This document shows, one piece after another, positions 28,110 to 36,995 of a DNA stretch of 64,000 nt (its first letter is position 1; every line of letters begins with the position of its first letter). Source of the DNA: Paraglaciecola mesophila (GTDB taxonomy: Bacteria; Pseudomonadota; Gammaproteobacteria; Enterobacterales; Alteromonadaceae); NCBI RefSeq assembly GCF_009906955.1, contig NZ_CP047656.1, positions 124,001 to 188,000 of the forward strand. The letters are read 5' to 3'. The notes under the pieces were generated by a model that did no database searches, was not told the DNA's origin, and saw only the letters and a list, made by a program, of their open reading frames with translations. Both the position numbers and the translations under genes were made by a program.

Positions 28110-30454
28110 TGACTAAGCATGCTGATATTCATCGAAAATGCCGTCTTTCTGCCTTAATTGACGAGAGTAGTCATACTAAAGGAGGAAAGAATAAAAAACA
28201 GGTGAGCAATAGCATAAAACATACATTATCGAATACTTTGAGAACTGTGATGTTTCGAGAGTCAGTTAAAAAAAGAATCCCCGTTTTTCAGCTTTCCATG
28301 CTGGCTGTTACCAGCTTGGTTGCAGCGAGTATCGCCGAAGCCAAAGCTGCCGAGGCAAATACTGCGAAAGCCAATATGTTCAAAGAAGACCGGTCTGAGT
28401 CACAGGTTACAACGACTGATATATCTGATGTCATTGTTGTTACAGGCACGCGTCAAGCGGAAAACCTATTAACACTGACTGGTAATTTGGCGCGCATCAA
28501 TCGCCAAGATATTCAAACGGTAAGCTCGGTTTATCCAAGCGATCTACTTAATTGCGCTAGTGGAGTGTATGTACAAGCCAATAATGGCATGGAGTCTTTG
28601 CCTTCTTTACGCTCTCCCGTACTGACCGGACCGGGTGCAGGGGGGGCTTTTTTAATTCTAGAAGATGGCATTGCAACACGTGCAGCAGGTTTTGCAAATA
28701 ACAACGGCTTATCAGAGCTTAACTTAGCACAAGCACAAGAAGTGGATATCGTACGTGGTCCAGCGAGTGCGATTTATGGCTCAAATGCAGTTCACGGTGT
28801 GGTGAATGTGATTAATCAAGCGGTACGTGACGGCGGGGACGTATCTTTGCTACTTGGGCCAAACGAGCACTATCAAGTGCAAGGTACTCTGGGCAATGAT
28901 TTTGGTCCACACGGTTTGAGCATTAATACGCAATTAATAGATAATGGCGGATACCAAGACGACAGTGATTTCACATCAGCCAAAGTGGGGCTGCGTCATG
29001 AATATCGTGATGAGCTAAACGCGATAACGACCAGTGTTGCTGGCTTCGTACTTGACCAAAATACCGCGGGTTTTATTGCTTCTGGCGACAATGGAGAAGG
29101 TTGCTTTGAATCTACTTACGCAGATGACCGCTTATTTAAAGACACCCAAGCAATGGAAAAAAACTGCGAAGACGACGCCTACCGAAAATGGTCATCAATT
29201 CGTGTTGCGAGTAAGTGGCAACGTACTTTGTCTGATGACAGATATTTTGTGCTTACGCCTTACGTTCGAACGAATGATATGGAGTTTCGCCAGCATTATT
29301 TACCCTCTGAAGCGATAGAAGAAAATAGCCACTCCAGTTTTGGATTGACCAGTAGTTATCATTGGCAATTTGACCCGCGTCTCGCTCTTGTTATGGGGGC
29401 TGATGCAGAGTGGACTTCAGGCGAGCTGACTGAAACCCAACAAAAGGCCAGTACCTTTAGCTTTGGTAAAGCGCGCCAGCAAGGTGTGCATTACGACTAC
29501 GAGGTTGATGTGTTGACGTTAGCTCCTTATGTTCAAGCCGACTGGCAATACAGTCACGCGTTGAGAATGTCTGCCAGTGTACGTTTTGATAGCACCCATT
29601 ACGATTATAAAAACCGGCTTGCTGATGGCACCACACAGGCTGACGGCAGCCCATGTGTTAATGGTAACAATGAGCCTGTGGCATGTTTGTATCAACGCCC
29701 AGCTGACAGCAAAGATAATTTCGATAACGTCAGCAGCAAGATAGGGTTTAATTATTTGATGAATGAGAGCGTCGCGCTATTTGCTGATTGGTCTCAGGGA
29801 TTCAGAGCACCGCAGACGACCGACTTGTACCGAATTCAAAACCAGCAAGTAGCAGGACAAATTGAATCAGAAGAAATTAGGAGCCAAGAGGTTGGGGTAA
29901 GAGGCTTAGCACTTGATATGAACTTTGAGCTGGTGGCTTTTTATATGACTAAAGAGCACTTCTTCTTCAGAGATGATGATGGCCTGAATGTGACTGATGC
30001 TGAAACGTCTCACAAAGGCGTGGAAGTGGGGATTGATTATCCAATAGCTAGCAACGTATCTATTGCGGTTAATTACACCTACGCGATTCACCAATACGAA
30101 TCGGAACATGCCAATAGCGGTGTTCTAAAAGGGAGCGACGTCGATACGGCTCCACGTCAGTTGGGCAACGTGCGTCTCGCTTGGCAGCCCACTAAAGACT
30201 CATCGTTGGAGCTCGAATGGGCGCACGTCGGTAGTTACTACCTAGATCCATCGAATGAGCATGAATACCAAGGGCATAATTTGTTGCAACTACGTGGTCA
30301 ATTTTCGCTGTCTGATAAAGTGCGTCTTTTGGCGCGACTAGAGAATGTACTAGACGAGCGATATGCCAGTCGCGCAGATTATGCGTTTGGCTCTTACCGC
30401 TACTTTGGAGGCCAACCCAGAGCGATTCATTTGGGCATTGAAGCAAGATTTTAA
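28109..30454 (+). CDS. Second TonB-dependent receptor
   Basis: This is a 781-residue frame whose ATG overlaps the previous stop. The first 53 residues are hydrophilic; a signal peptide starts near KKRIPVFQLSMLAVTSLVAASIAEA, so the functional start may be ATG 28250. A strong AAAGGAGG at about 28180 has no well-spaced start after it. The plug is clear: DVIVVTGTRQAENLL, SDLLNCASGVYVQ, DIVRGPASAIYGSNAVHGVVNVI. The barrel ends with a terminal Phe. Unlike its neighbour it has no large acidic loop. Substrate unknown; a lanthanide complex, PQQ or a siderophore would fit the setting. Confidence 0.85.
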   Translation: MTKHADIHRKCRLSALIDESSHTKGGKNKKQVSNSIKHTLSNTLRTVMFRESVKKRIPVFQLSMLAVTSLVAASIAEAKAAEANTAKANMFKEDRSESQVTTTDISDVIVVTGTRQAENLLTLTGNLARINRQDIQTVSSVYPSDLLNCASGVYVQANNGMESLPSLRSPVLTGPGAGGAFLILEDGIATRAAGFANNNGLSELNLAQAQEVDIVRGPASAIYGSNAVHGVVNVINQAVRDGGDVSLLLGPNEHYQVQGTLGNDFGPHGLSINTQLIDNGGYQDDSDFTSAKVGLRHEYRDELNAITTSVAGFVLDQNTAGFIASGDNGEGCFESTYADDRLFKDTQAMEKNCEDDAYRKWSSIRVASKWQRTLSDDRYFVLTPYVRTNDMEFRQHYLPSEAIEENSHSSFGLTSSYHWQFDPRLALVMGADAEWTSGELTETQQKASTFSFGKARQQGVHYDYEVDVLTLAPYVQADWQYSHALRMSASVRFDSTHYDYKNRLADGTTQADGSPCVNGNNEPVACLYQRPADSKDNFDNVSSKIGFNYLMNESVALFADWSQGFRAPQTTDLYRIQNQQVAGQIESEEIRSQEVGVRGLALDMNFELVAFYMTKEHFFFRDDDGLNVTDAETSHKGVEVGIDYPIASNVSIAVNYTYAIHQYESEHANSGVLKGSDVDTAPRQLGNVRLAWQPTKDSSLELEWAHVGSYYLDPSNEHEYQGHNLLQLRGQFSLSDKVRLLARLENVLDERYASRADYAFGSYRYFGGQPRAIHLGIEARF

Positions 30455-30547
30455 TGCTTGAGTTATATGTCATCTATTAAAAAGCGGGTACAGATTTAAA
30501 CGAGTCTAGTCACTAATTGGGGCGATTAAGCGTAAGAGGAGTAGTCA

Positions 30548-31588
30548 ATGTTCAAGGGCGCAGAAATACGACGTTTACTGATATTTAGCGTGGTTGTGAT
30601 CGTGATGGCGATGAGTATGAAAACCTTTGCACAGAAGACGCCGAACGTGCGCCTAGGAGTGTTGAAATACGGCACGGTTAATTGGGAAGTGGATGTAATT
30701 AAACACCACAAGCTGGATAAAAAATACGGATTCACGTTAGACGTATTATCTTTGGGCAGTAAAAACGCTTCCGCAGTGGCTTTGCAAAGTAATGCAGTGG
30801 ACATCATTCTAACCGATTGGCTATGGGTAAATCGCCAACGCGCTAACGATAAAGATATTACACTTTTCCCCACTTCTATTGCTACCGGGGGCTTGTATGT
30901 TCCAAAAGACTCACCTGCTAAGGATGTTCGCGATTTAGCGAATAAAAAAGTCGGTATTGCTGGTGGCGAGGTGGATAAAAACTGGTTGTTACTGCAGGCA
31001 TATGCACAAGCTCAATATGGTTTTGATATAAAAAACAAAACCGCGCCGAGTTTTATGTCTCCTGTTCTACTTAACGTCCTTATGCTCAGAGGCGAGCTTG
31101 ATGCGGGGATCAACTTTTGGCACTACGGTGCACGCTTAAAAGCCAAAGGGTATCGACTATTGGTCACGGTGCCAGAAATATTACACGCCCTTCACATTGA
31201 AAACGATGTGCCTCTGCTGGGCTGGGCATTCAAAAAACCTTGGGCTGATCAGCATGCGAAGAGCATCAAAGGTTTTTTGCGAGCATCATTGGCCGCAAAG
31301 CAAATTCTTTACTCATCAGATGATGAATGGGCGCGAATTCGCCATTTAACTAAAGCTGAAAATGATGAGGTGTTTACGGGGTTACAAACCGAATATCGAA
31401 GGGGCTTATTGCATCGGTTTGGTCCTGAGGAATTAATGGCAACGAAAGACATATTTACTGTATTGGCGGAGCAAGGTGGACACAACTTGGTAGGCAATGC
31501 CACATCCCTTGATGAGCATACATTCTATGCGTTTGACCAGCGTTTATTAACCTGGAACCCTGTGGTTGAAGATGAAAGCGCTCAATGA
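30548..31588 (+). CDS. NMT1/TauA-type ABC substrate-binding protein
   Basis: This 346-residue exported protein (signal to about Ala28) has the SsuA/TauA/NMT1 fold: VRLGVLKYGTVNWEVDVIKHHKLDKKYG, AVDIILTDWLWV, LANKKVGIAGG and ELDAGINFWHYGA. The ribosome site AGAGGAG is strong. It opens an importer operon with a permease and ATPase that overlap in turn. Known relatives carry sulfonates, nitrate, pyrimidines or aromatics; the ligand cannot be read from sequence. Quinoprotein clusters often include such a protein. Confidence 0.85.
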   Translation: MFKGAEIRRLLIFSVVVIVMAMSMKTFAQKTPNVRLGVLKYGTVNWEVDVIKHHKLDKKYGFTLDVLSLGSKNASAVALQSNAVDIILTDWLWVNRQRANDKDITLFPTSIATGGLYVPKDSPAKDVRDLANKKVGIAGGEVDKNWLLLQAYAQAQYGFDIKNKTAPSFMSPVLLNVLMLRGELDAGINFWHYGARLKAKGYRLLVTVPEILHALHIENDVPLLGWAFKKPWADQHAKSIKGFLRASLAAKQILYSSDDEWARIRHLTKAENDEVFTGLQTEYRRGLLHRFGPEELMATKDIFTVLAEQGGHNLVGNATSLDEHTFYAFDQRLLTWNPVVEDESAQ

Positions 31589-32411
31589 CATTCCTTCTCG
31601 TCGCGCAAACCTGCCTGCTATTGTTGCCTGCTTGTCCTCAATGTCATTTTTGAGCCAGGCTAGGCGTCGCTGGTTGTTTATCCGTATAGGGACAGTCTTG
31701 CTCGTTGGGGCAACCTGGCAAGCGGCCGCGTGGTTTGTAGCCAGTCCTGATTTCCCTAGCTGCACTGGGGTGCTAAGCAGCATTCATTTTCATCTCACCC
31801 AAGGAGATATGCTTTTAAATCTATGGGTCACGCTCAAGCGTGTGGCCATCAGTTTTGTTATTTCAATGCTCATTGGTGTCGTCATAGGCGTGCTGATGGG
31901 AACGTATTCAAAGCTCAATCAATTGACTGATACGGCGTTGATCATCGCTCTAAATGTACCTGCTTTGGTAACCATTTTGCTGTGTTATATTTGGTTCGGT
32001 TTGGTCGAAAGTGCTGCGATTGCCGCGGTGGTGCTGAACAAAATCCCTACGGTTGTGGTGATGATCCGAGAAGGCGCGCGGGTCGTGGATCACGATTTGC
32101 TGGCTGTGGCTAAAATCTATCGATTGTCGCCCAAGCGTACCTTTTTCAAGGTGTTTTTGCCGCAATTGTATCCCTTTATCATGGCATCAGCTCGCTCTGG
32201 GCTGTCATTGATCTGGAAAATTGTACTCGTTGTTGAGTTACTTGGGCGCAGTGACGGAGTGGGCTTTGCACTAAATACCCAATTTCAGTTCTTTGATATC
32301 ACTGGTATTTTGGCTTACACATGTGCCTTTATCAGCATCATACTGTGCATTGAAGCCGTTGTTTTTCGTCCACTTGATAGGTTAATCGCTCGGGGAAGAG
32401 GGCATGGCTGA
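31566..32411 (+). CDS. ABC importer permease (TauC/SsuC-like)
   Basis: This 281-residue inner-membrane protein has about six hydrophobic helices. The cytoplasmic EAA loop is AVAKIYRLSPKRTFFKVFLPQLYPFI, the site that docks to the ATPase. It overlaps the binding-protein gene by 23 bases; ATG 31572 is an equally possible start. It forms one importer with its neighbours. Confidence 0.9.
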   Translation: MKMKALNDIPSRRANLPAIVACLSSMSFLSQARRRWLFIRIGTVLLVGATWQAAAWFVASPDFPSCTGVLSSIHFHLTQGDMLLNLWVTLKRVAISFVISMLIGVVIGVLMGTYSKLNQLTDTALIIALNVPALVTILLCYIWFGLVESAAIAAVVLNKIPTVVVMIREGARVVDHDLLAVAKIYRLSPKRTFFKVFLPQLYPFIMASARSGLSLIWKIVLVVELLGRSDGVGFALNTQFQFFDITGILAYTCAFISIILCIEAVVFRPLDRLIARGRGHG

Positions 32412-33144
32412 ACTTACCGTTCGCATCGAAAATAAACAGTATATACAAGGCACGAAGGTACTCGATAATATCGAATTTGATTTAGGGGCAGGGGAGTTCG
32501 TTGCGATCATTGGCCCTTCAGGCTGCGGTAAAACAACCTTGCTCAATTTAATAAGTGGCCTCGAACCAAGCGAGGTGGGCAATATTGTATTTGATGGGGA
32601 GCCGTTGAACGATCAGATGTGTCCCCCAATTGGTTACATCTTTCAACAACCCAGATTGATGCCTTGGTTAACGGTTGAGCAAAACTTGAGGTTAGTACAG
32701 CCAAACAGTCACCCGGACACCATTGATGAATTACTGTCGAGTGTTGGGCTAGAAGGCAAACAAAACTGCTACCCTCGCACGTTGTCTGGAGGTATGCAGC
32801 GCAGAGTCAGTATCGCCCGTGCTTTTCTTATTAACCCCAAGTTGTTGCTACTTGATGAGCCGTTTAATTCACTTGATGCCCCTACGGCAGCTCGTCTGCG
32901 TTTGTTGCTTATTAAATTTTGTCAGCGGCAAGGGTGCAGTGTGATTTTTGTGACGCACGATTTGCAAGAGGCAGTGTACTTAGCTGATCGAATTCTATTC
33001 TTGAGTCAGTCGCCGAGTCGTATCGTACATCAAGAATCCGTTGCTCTAACGCGTCCGCGAACAGAATCTGGCGCTGCTGAACTTAGCTGGCAAGCCGCTT
33101 TATTAGCAAAATACCCAAGCTTGCTTGCAGGCAGTGTTATTTGA
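32404..33144 (+). CDS. ABC importer ATPase (TauB/SsuB-like)
   Basis: This is a 246-residue ATPase with Walker A GPSGCGKTT, Q-loop FQQPRLMPW, signature LSGGMQRRVSIARA, Walker B LLLDEPFNSLD and switch VTHD. It overlaps the permease by 8 bases. The set resembles sulfonate/nitrate importers in size and order. Confidence 0.95.
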   Translation: MAELTVRIENKQYIQGTKVLDNIEFDLGAGEFVAIIGPSGCGKTTLLNLISGLEPSEVGNIVFDGEPLNDQMCPPIGYIFQQPRLMPWLTVEQNLRLVQPNSHPDTIDELLSSVGLEGKQNCYPRTLSGGMQRRVSIARAFLINPKLLLLDEPFNSLDAPTAARLRLLLIKFCQRQGCSVIFVTHDLQEAVYLADRILFLSQSPSRIVHQESVALTRPRTESGAAELSWQAALLAKYPSLLAGSVI

Positions 33145-33179
33145 TGTGCGCTGACTAGCAAAATGATGAAGTCATCAGA

Positions 33180-34502
33180 ATGACGATACAACTTAATAGA
33201 GAAGCTGTGACCGACGTTATTAAAAATAGACCTCGTCTTTGGGTATCAGAAACACGACAAAGCTTGAGTCAAGAATTGCATAACCGGCCCAGTGTCCAAA
33301 TGGCGACTTGTTCCACTGTTAGCCACATTGCTGTGCGAATTAACCAAGACCAGAGAGGGAAAGAGTTTCAGCAACTATGCACCTTGTGTGCACGTTATAA
33401 TGCGCCACCTCCAGAGTCGGATGCGTGTTGCTATTATCAGCATTTCACGGGTTTCGAGATCCGCTGGGAACGACACCTAGAATTCTCCAGTTACACCTTT
33501 ATTAGAAAGGGCGTCAGTGAGGCATTATTTGACAGTTTTGCTATCGAGTTTGTGCCCCAGCAATGGTTTGATGAATTAGTAGGAGAGCTGGTAAGTGCTG
33601 TTAATTTGGTTTTGCGTGCTGAACCACCGAGTGATGGGCTACTTCGCCAAGCGTTTGAAAACTATCAAGTCTTCGGTAGCACGGTAGCCAGTGGGCGAGC
33701 CAACGTGTTCACTTCCTTTCGAGTTCACAGCGATGGTTTTTCCCGAGTGTATATTGAGACATCGCAATTAAATAACTATCAAGCAGGTCGCTTAGTGCAG
33801 CGTTTGCTGGAAATTGAAACATATCAAATGATGGCGCTGTTAAGTTTGCCCATTGCTAAAGCGTTGTCTGCTGATGTAGCACAAATAGAGCAGCGCTTAG
33901 TGGGAATAAATCAAAGTATGGCGAGCACTAAGGATGCTGATGATGGTGAAATGCTCAGCGCTTTATCGCATTTAGCCAATCAAACAGAGCAAATACTGGC
34001 TGATATTAGCTATCGATTTAGTGCCACGGATGCCTACTACGAACTTGTGTGCTCACGCATTACTCAGCTCAAAGAGCAAGAGCTAAACCACAAAGAACGC
34101 TTAAGTGAGTTTGTCACTCGAAGGCTTGGCCCTGGTGTTAAAACGTGTCAGGCGTTAACACGCCGATTAGACGCGCTAACCGGTCGCATCGAACGGGCAA
34201 GTGGTTTGCTGCGAACAAGAGTTGATTTATCGATTGAACAACAGAACCAAAAATTGCTCGCTGCGATCAATCGAAGAGGAGAAGTGCAATTACGATTGCA
34301 ACAAATAGTGGAAGGTGTGTCTATTGTGGCGATTGTGTATTACTCCATGAGCCTGCTGGATTACGTGCTAAATGCGCTCGAATCGGTTGATTTAGCGCTC
34401 GATAAAATTCTAGTCAAGGGCATTTCTGTTCCTGTACTTCTACTTTCTACTTGGCTAGCGATGCGTTTGCTCTTGCGGACTATCAAAAAACACACTCACT
34501 GA
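33180..34502 (+). CDS. DUF3422 family protein
   Basis: The 440-residue protein has the DUF3422 opening (SLSQELHNRPSVQM...VSHIAVR), a mid-section rich in helices that may form coiled coils (about 270-380), and two C-terminal membrane segments (about 372-393 and 415-430). No signal peptide is present, so the bulk is likely cytoplasmic and tail-anchored. Function is unknown in the family. It follows the importer ATPase by 35 bases on the same strand and probably belongs to the same operon. Confidence 0.8.
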   Translation: MTIQLNREAVTDVIKNRPRLWVSETRQSLSQELHNRPSVQMATCSTVSHIAVRINQDQRGKEFQQLCTLCARYNAPPPESDACCYYQHFTGFEIRWERHLEFSSYTFIRKGVSEALFDSFAIEFVPQQWFDELVGELVSAVNLVLRAEPPSDGLLRQAFENYQVFGSTVASGRANVFTSFRVHSDGFSRVYIETSQLNNYQAGRLVQRLLEIETYQMMALLSLPIAKALSADVAQIEQRLVGINQSMASTKDADDGEMLSALSHLANQTEQILADISYRFSATDAYYELVCSRITQLKEQELNHKERLSEFVTRRLGPGVKTCQALTRRLDALTGRIERASGLLRTRVDLSIEQQNQKLLAAINRRGEVQLRLQQIVEGVSIVAIVYYSMSLLDYVLNALESVDLALDKILVKGISVPVLLLSTWLAMRLLLRTIKKHTH

Positions 34503-34687
34503 CTTTTTTATTCGATTCTGCTCGGCTACTACTGTCGGTTGTGTTTGCAAAGTGCGTCCCTCCTTAAGTACTAGTTCTTTTTCGTCATACTAAATAACGC
34601 GTGATTTCGTTACCTCGTGCAATTCTGTCGTATGGCTGGTGTTTATATGATCCCGATGAACGAAAACAAAAAACGGGAAACACAATC

Positions 34688-35845
34688 ATGAACACATTAA
34701 CGAAATATGGCCTCTTGTCAGTGGCGATCGCTACTTCCTTCAGTGCTGCGGCTAAAATAGACATATACGAAAATGACGGTTTGAGCTTCAGTGCCGACGG
34801 TTTGGTCAACGCCTTCTATTCCAACAGTTCAATTGAAACCACTGATGCAGCGGGGGTAGGTACAGACAGAGATCAATCTCGAGTACGTATGGGGTTTTTA
34901 CCGAATAATGTAGGCTTTAACTTTTCAAATCAGTTATCAGACATGAAGATCGAAATGCGCTCTTCTTTTTGGGTGTCCATAAACGATTCTGATAATAATC
35001 GGGACGCCTCTCCCGCTGATTTGGGGACCGGCTCGTTGATTGACGTTCGCCAATTTTATGCGACAGTCAAAGCGGATTGGGGGGAAGTGCTTATCGGTAA
35101 AGACTTCGGTCTGTTTAACCGCGCCAATATTTTAAACGATGAATTACTTTTGGGGTTCGGCCAAACCTCTGACTTTTTTGGTCTAGTCGATGGCGGTAAC
35201 GTGACATTTGGTAACATTAGTACTGGCTATACGTATCCGTTCCCTAAGGCGCAAATCACTTATCGATCGCCTGAATTCAATGGTTTCAAGATTGCGGTGG
35301 GCCTGATGGACCCTAACAAAGTGTCATCTGACTCTTCTGAAGACTTACCGCGTTTTGAGGCTGAATTAATGTACAACTCCACCTTTGACAGTGGCTCATT
35401 CATGGCGTGGTTAAGTGGTGTTAGCCAATCCAGTGAAGTTGATGGAATAGAACAAGATCAATCAGGCGTGGGCTATGGTGCGAAAGTAAAGTTTGCGGGC
35501 CTTGCACTGAGTGCGTCGGGGTATAGCACTAAAGGCTTAGGGCATGTTGCAGGGCTAGATCAGTTGGTTGGCCCTGAGGTGATCGAGACTGACGGTATGT
35601 TATTTCAAGTGTCTCATACCATGGACGACCATAGATTTGTTGTTACCCACGGCAGAACTGAAGTGGAAAACACTAACAGTATATTAGATGCAGAACATAC
35701 AAATACGGGGTTCGCTTATTTCAATACGCTGCGCCCGGGACTCACCGCCGTTTTCGAATACAACCACACTGAAGCAGACGTAACGAACTCGTTGGCGGGT
35801 GAAGACAATGACACGATTTCTGTTGGTGCAGTCGTGACTTTTTAA
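34688..35845 (+). CDS. Gram-negative trimeric porin-like protein
   Basis: I start at MNTLTKYGLLSVAIATSFSAAA (385 residues), a good signal peptide; the longer frame upstream is not needed. The mature protein is a beta-barrel with alternating strands, the RQFYATVKADWGEVLIGKDFGLF segment typical of general porins, and a C-terminal Phe (VGAVVTF). It would let small substrates cross the outer membrane. Placement between the importer/DUF3422 genes and the EthD-like gene suggests it serves the same substrate. Confidence 0.85.
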   Translation: MNTLTKYGLLSVAIATSFSAAAKIDIYENDGLSFSADGLVNAFYSNSSIETTDAAGVGTDRDQSRVRMGFLPNNVGFNFSNQLSDMKIEMRSSFWVSINDSDNNRDASPADLGTGSLIDVRQFYATVKADWGEVLIGKDFGLFNRANILNDELLLGFGQTSDFFGLVDGGNVTFGNISTGYTYPFPKAQITYRSPEFNGFKIAVGLMDPNKVSSDSSEDLPRFEAELMYNSTFDSGSFMAWLSGVSQSSEVDGIEQDQSGVGYGAKVKFAGLALSASGYSTKGLGHVAGLDQLVGPEVIETDGMLFQVSHTMDDHRFVVTHGRTEVENTNSILDAEHTNTGFAYFNTLRPGLTAVFEYNHTEADVTNSLAGEDNDTISVGAVVTF

Positions 35846-35881
35846 GCTGAATTAATTGGAACGGACTGAGGAGTTCTCACA

Positions 35882-36202
35882 ATGGAAAACGTTAAATTAG
35901 TAGTTTTGTATCCGCAGCCTTTAGATAAAGCTCAATTTGAGCGAGATTATGTTTTGCACTTAGACATGTTTCAACAAGCTTTAAGCATTCCTAAAACGGA
36001 CGAGTTACCTTACACAGTGACTAAGTTTGTTGCTGTTGGCGATGAAATACCCAAGTACTATCAAATGTTTAGTATGTTTTTTAGTTCTATGAATGCATTG
36101 CAAAAAACACTGACGAGCAAAGAAATGCAAACTGTGGCCAGTGATGCGGTACGCATATCATCAGGGGGCGCACCGAGCATTTTAATTGGAATAGATGGTT
36201 GA
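35882..36202 (+). CDS. EthD-family small protein
   Basis: This 106-residue protein has the EthD (dimeric alpha/beta barrel) pattern: VKLVVLYPQPLDKAQFERDYVLHLDM at the start, VTKFVAVGDE, and a central MFFSSMNALQKTLTSKEMQ. EthD was first seen in ether-degradation loci; many relatives lie near alcohol or ether oxidation genes and their function is unclear. The gene follows the porin by 36 bases and ends before a strong terminator. Confidence 0.8.
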   Translation: MENVKLVVLYPQPLDKAQFERDYVLHLDMFQQALSIPKTDELPYTVTKFVAVGDEIPKYYQMFSMFFSSMNALQKTLTSKEMQTVASDAVRISSGGAPSILIGIDG

Positions 36203-36222
36203 TTGGAACGCGTTATTACCTG

Positions 36223-36255
36223 ACGCAGTAAAACACAGATTTTTACTGCGTTTTT
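36223..36255 (+). terminator. Rho-independent terminator after the EthD-like gene
   Basis: An 11-bp stem (36223-36233 pairing with 36241-36251) with a 7-nt loop is followed by T residues. It ends the rightward run from the importer or porin. Confidence 0.85.
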
Positions 36256-36338
36256 GTGTTAAAAAACTGTTAATTTAGGGTGGGTTGCAAGCGCTAAATA
36301 AGATAGAATATTTTATTTAAAACATAGAGTTAAGCCTC

Positions 36339-36995
36339 ATGTATAAAATTCTCGTTGCTGATGATCACCCTTTATTTCGTGAAGCGATAATCAATACGAT
36401 CAGTTCTGCGTTTCCGGGCTCTACAACCTATGAAACAGAAGATATAGAATCAACGCTTGAGTTAGTTAAAAACAATGACGAGATAGACTTAATCTTGCTT
36501 GATTTGAACATGCCCGGCATGACGGGCCTCAATGGGCTATTGGATGTTCGCAATGAATGCCCAACCACGCCAGTAGTTATTGTGTCGGCTGAAACTGAAA
36601 AGCAAAAAATACTGCAGACTCTCTCTTATGGTGCTGTTGGATTCATTGCTAAATCTTCCTCAAAGCAAGTGATTGGCGAAGCAATTCAAAGTGTTTTCGA
36701 AGGGAATGTTTATTTACCGCCAAATATAATGCGCTCTCAAACGGTTGATAACCAAACAAATGAATGCGAAATTTCTCCTGAAAAAATATCACTATTGACT
36801 CGCCGTGAACTTATCGTGTTAAAGCATTTAACGAAAGGTGAGGCCAATAAACAGATTGCTTATAATCTGCATATTTCAGAGACAACGATTAAGTCTCATG
36901 TTTCATCAATCCTTAAAAAATTAGGCGCTACGAACCGAGTTAAAGTGGTGGTAGGTTGCGGTGATATCGATTTTAATCAATATTTGAAACGTTAA
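36339..36995 (+). CDS. LuxR/NarL-family response regulator (ErbR/AgmR-like)
   Basis: This 218-residue protein has a receiver domain with phosphoacceptor Asp55 (LLDLNMPG), acidic pair ADD near residue 8 and Lys105, followed by a LuxR helix-turn-helix (about 152-205, SLLTRRELIVLKHLTKGEANKQIA). In pseudomonads regulators of this type (ErbR/AgmR, PedR1) switch on PQQ-dependent alcohol oxidation. It faces the hybrid kinase and its stop overlaps the kinase stop by 4 bases (TTAA). It is a natural candidate to control the whole block. Confidence 0.85.
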   Translation: MYKILVADDHPLFREAIINTISSAFPGSTTYETEDIESTLELVKNNDEIDLILLDLNMPGMTGLNGLLDVRNECPTTPVVIVSAETEKQKILQTLSYGAVGFIAKSSSKQVIGEAIQSVFEGNVYLPPNIMRSQTVDNQTNECEISPEKISLLTRRELIVLKHLTKGEANKQIAYNLHISETTIKSHVSSILKKLGATNRVKVVVGCGDIDFNQYLKR

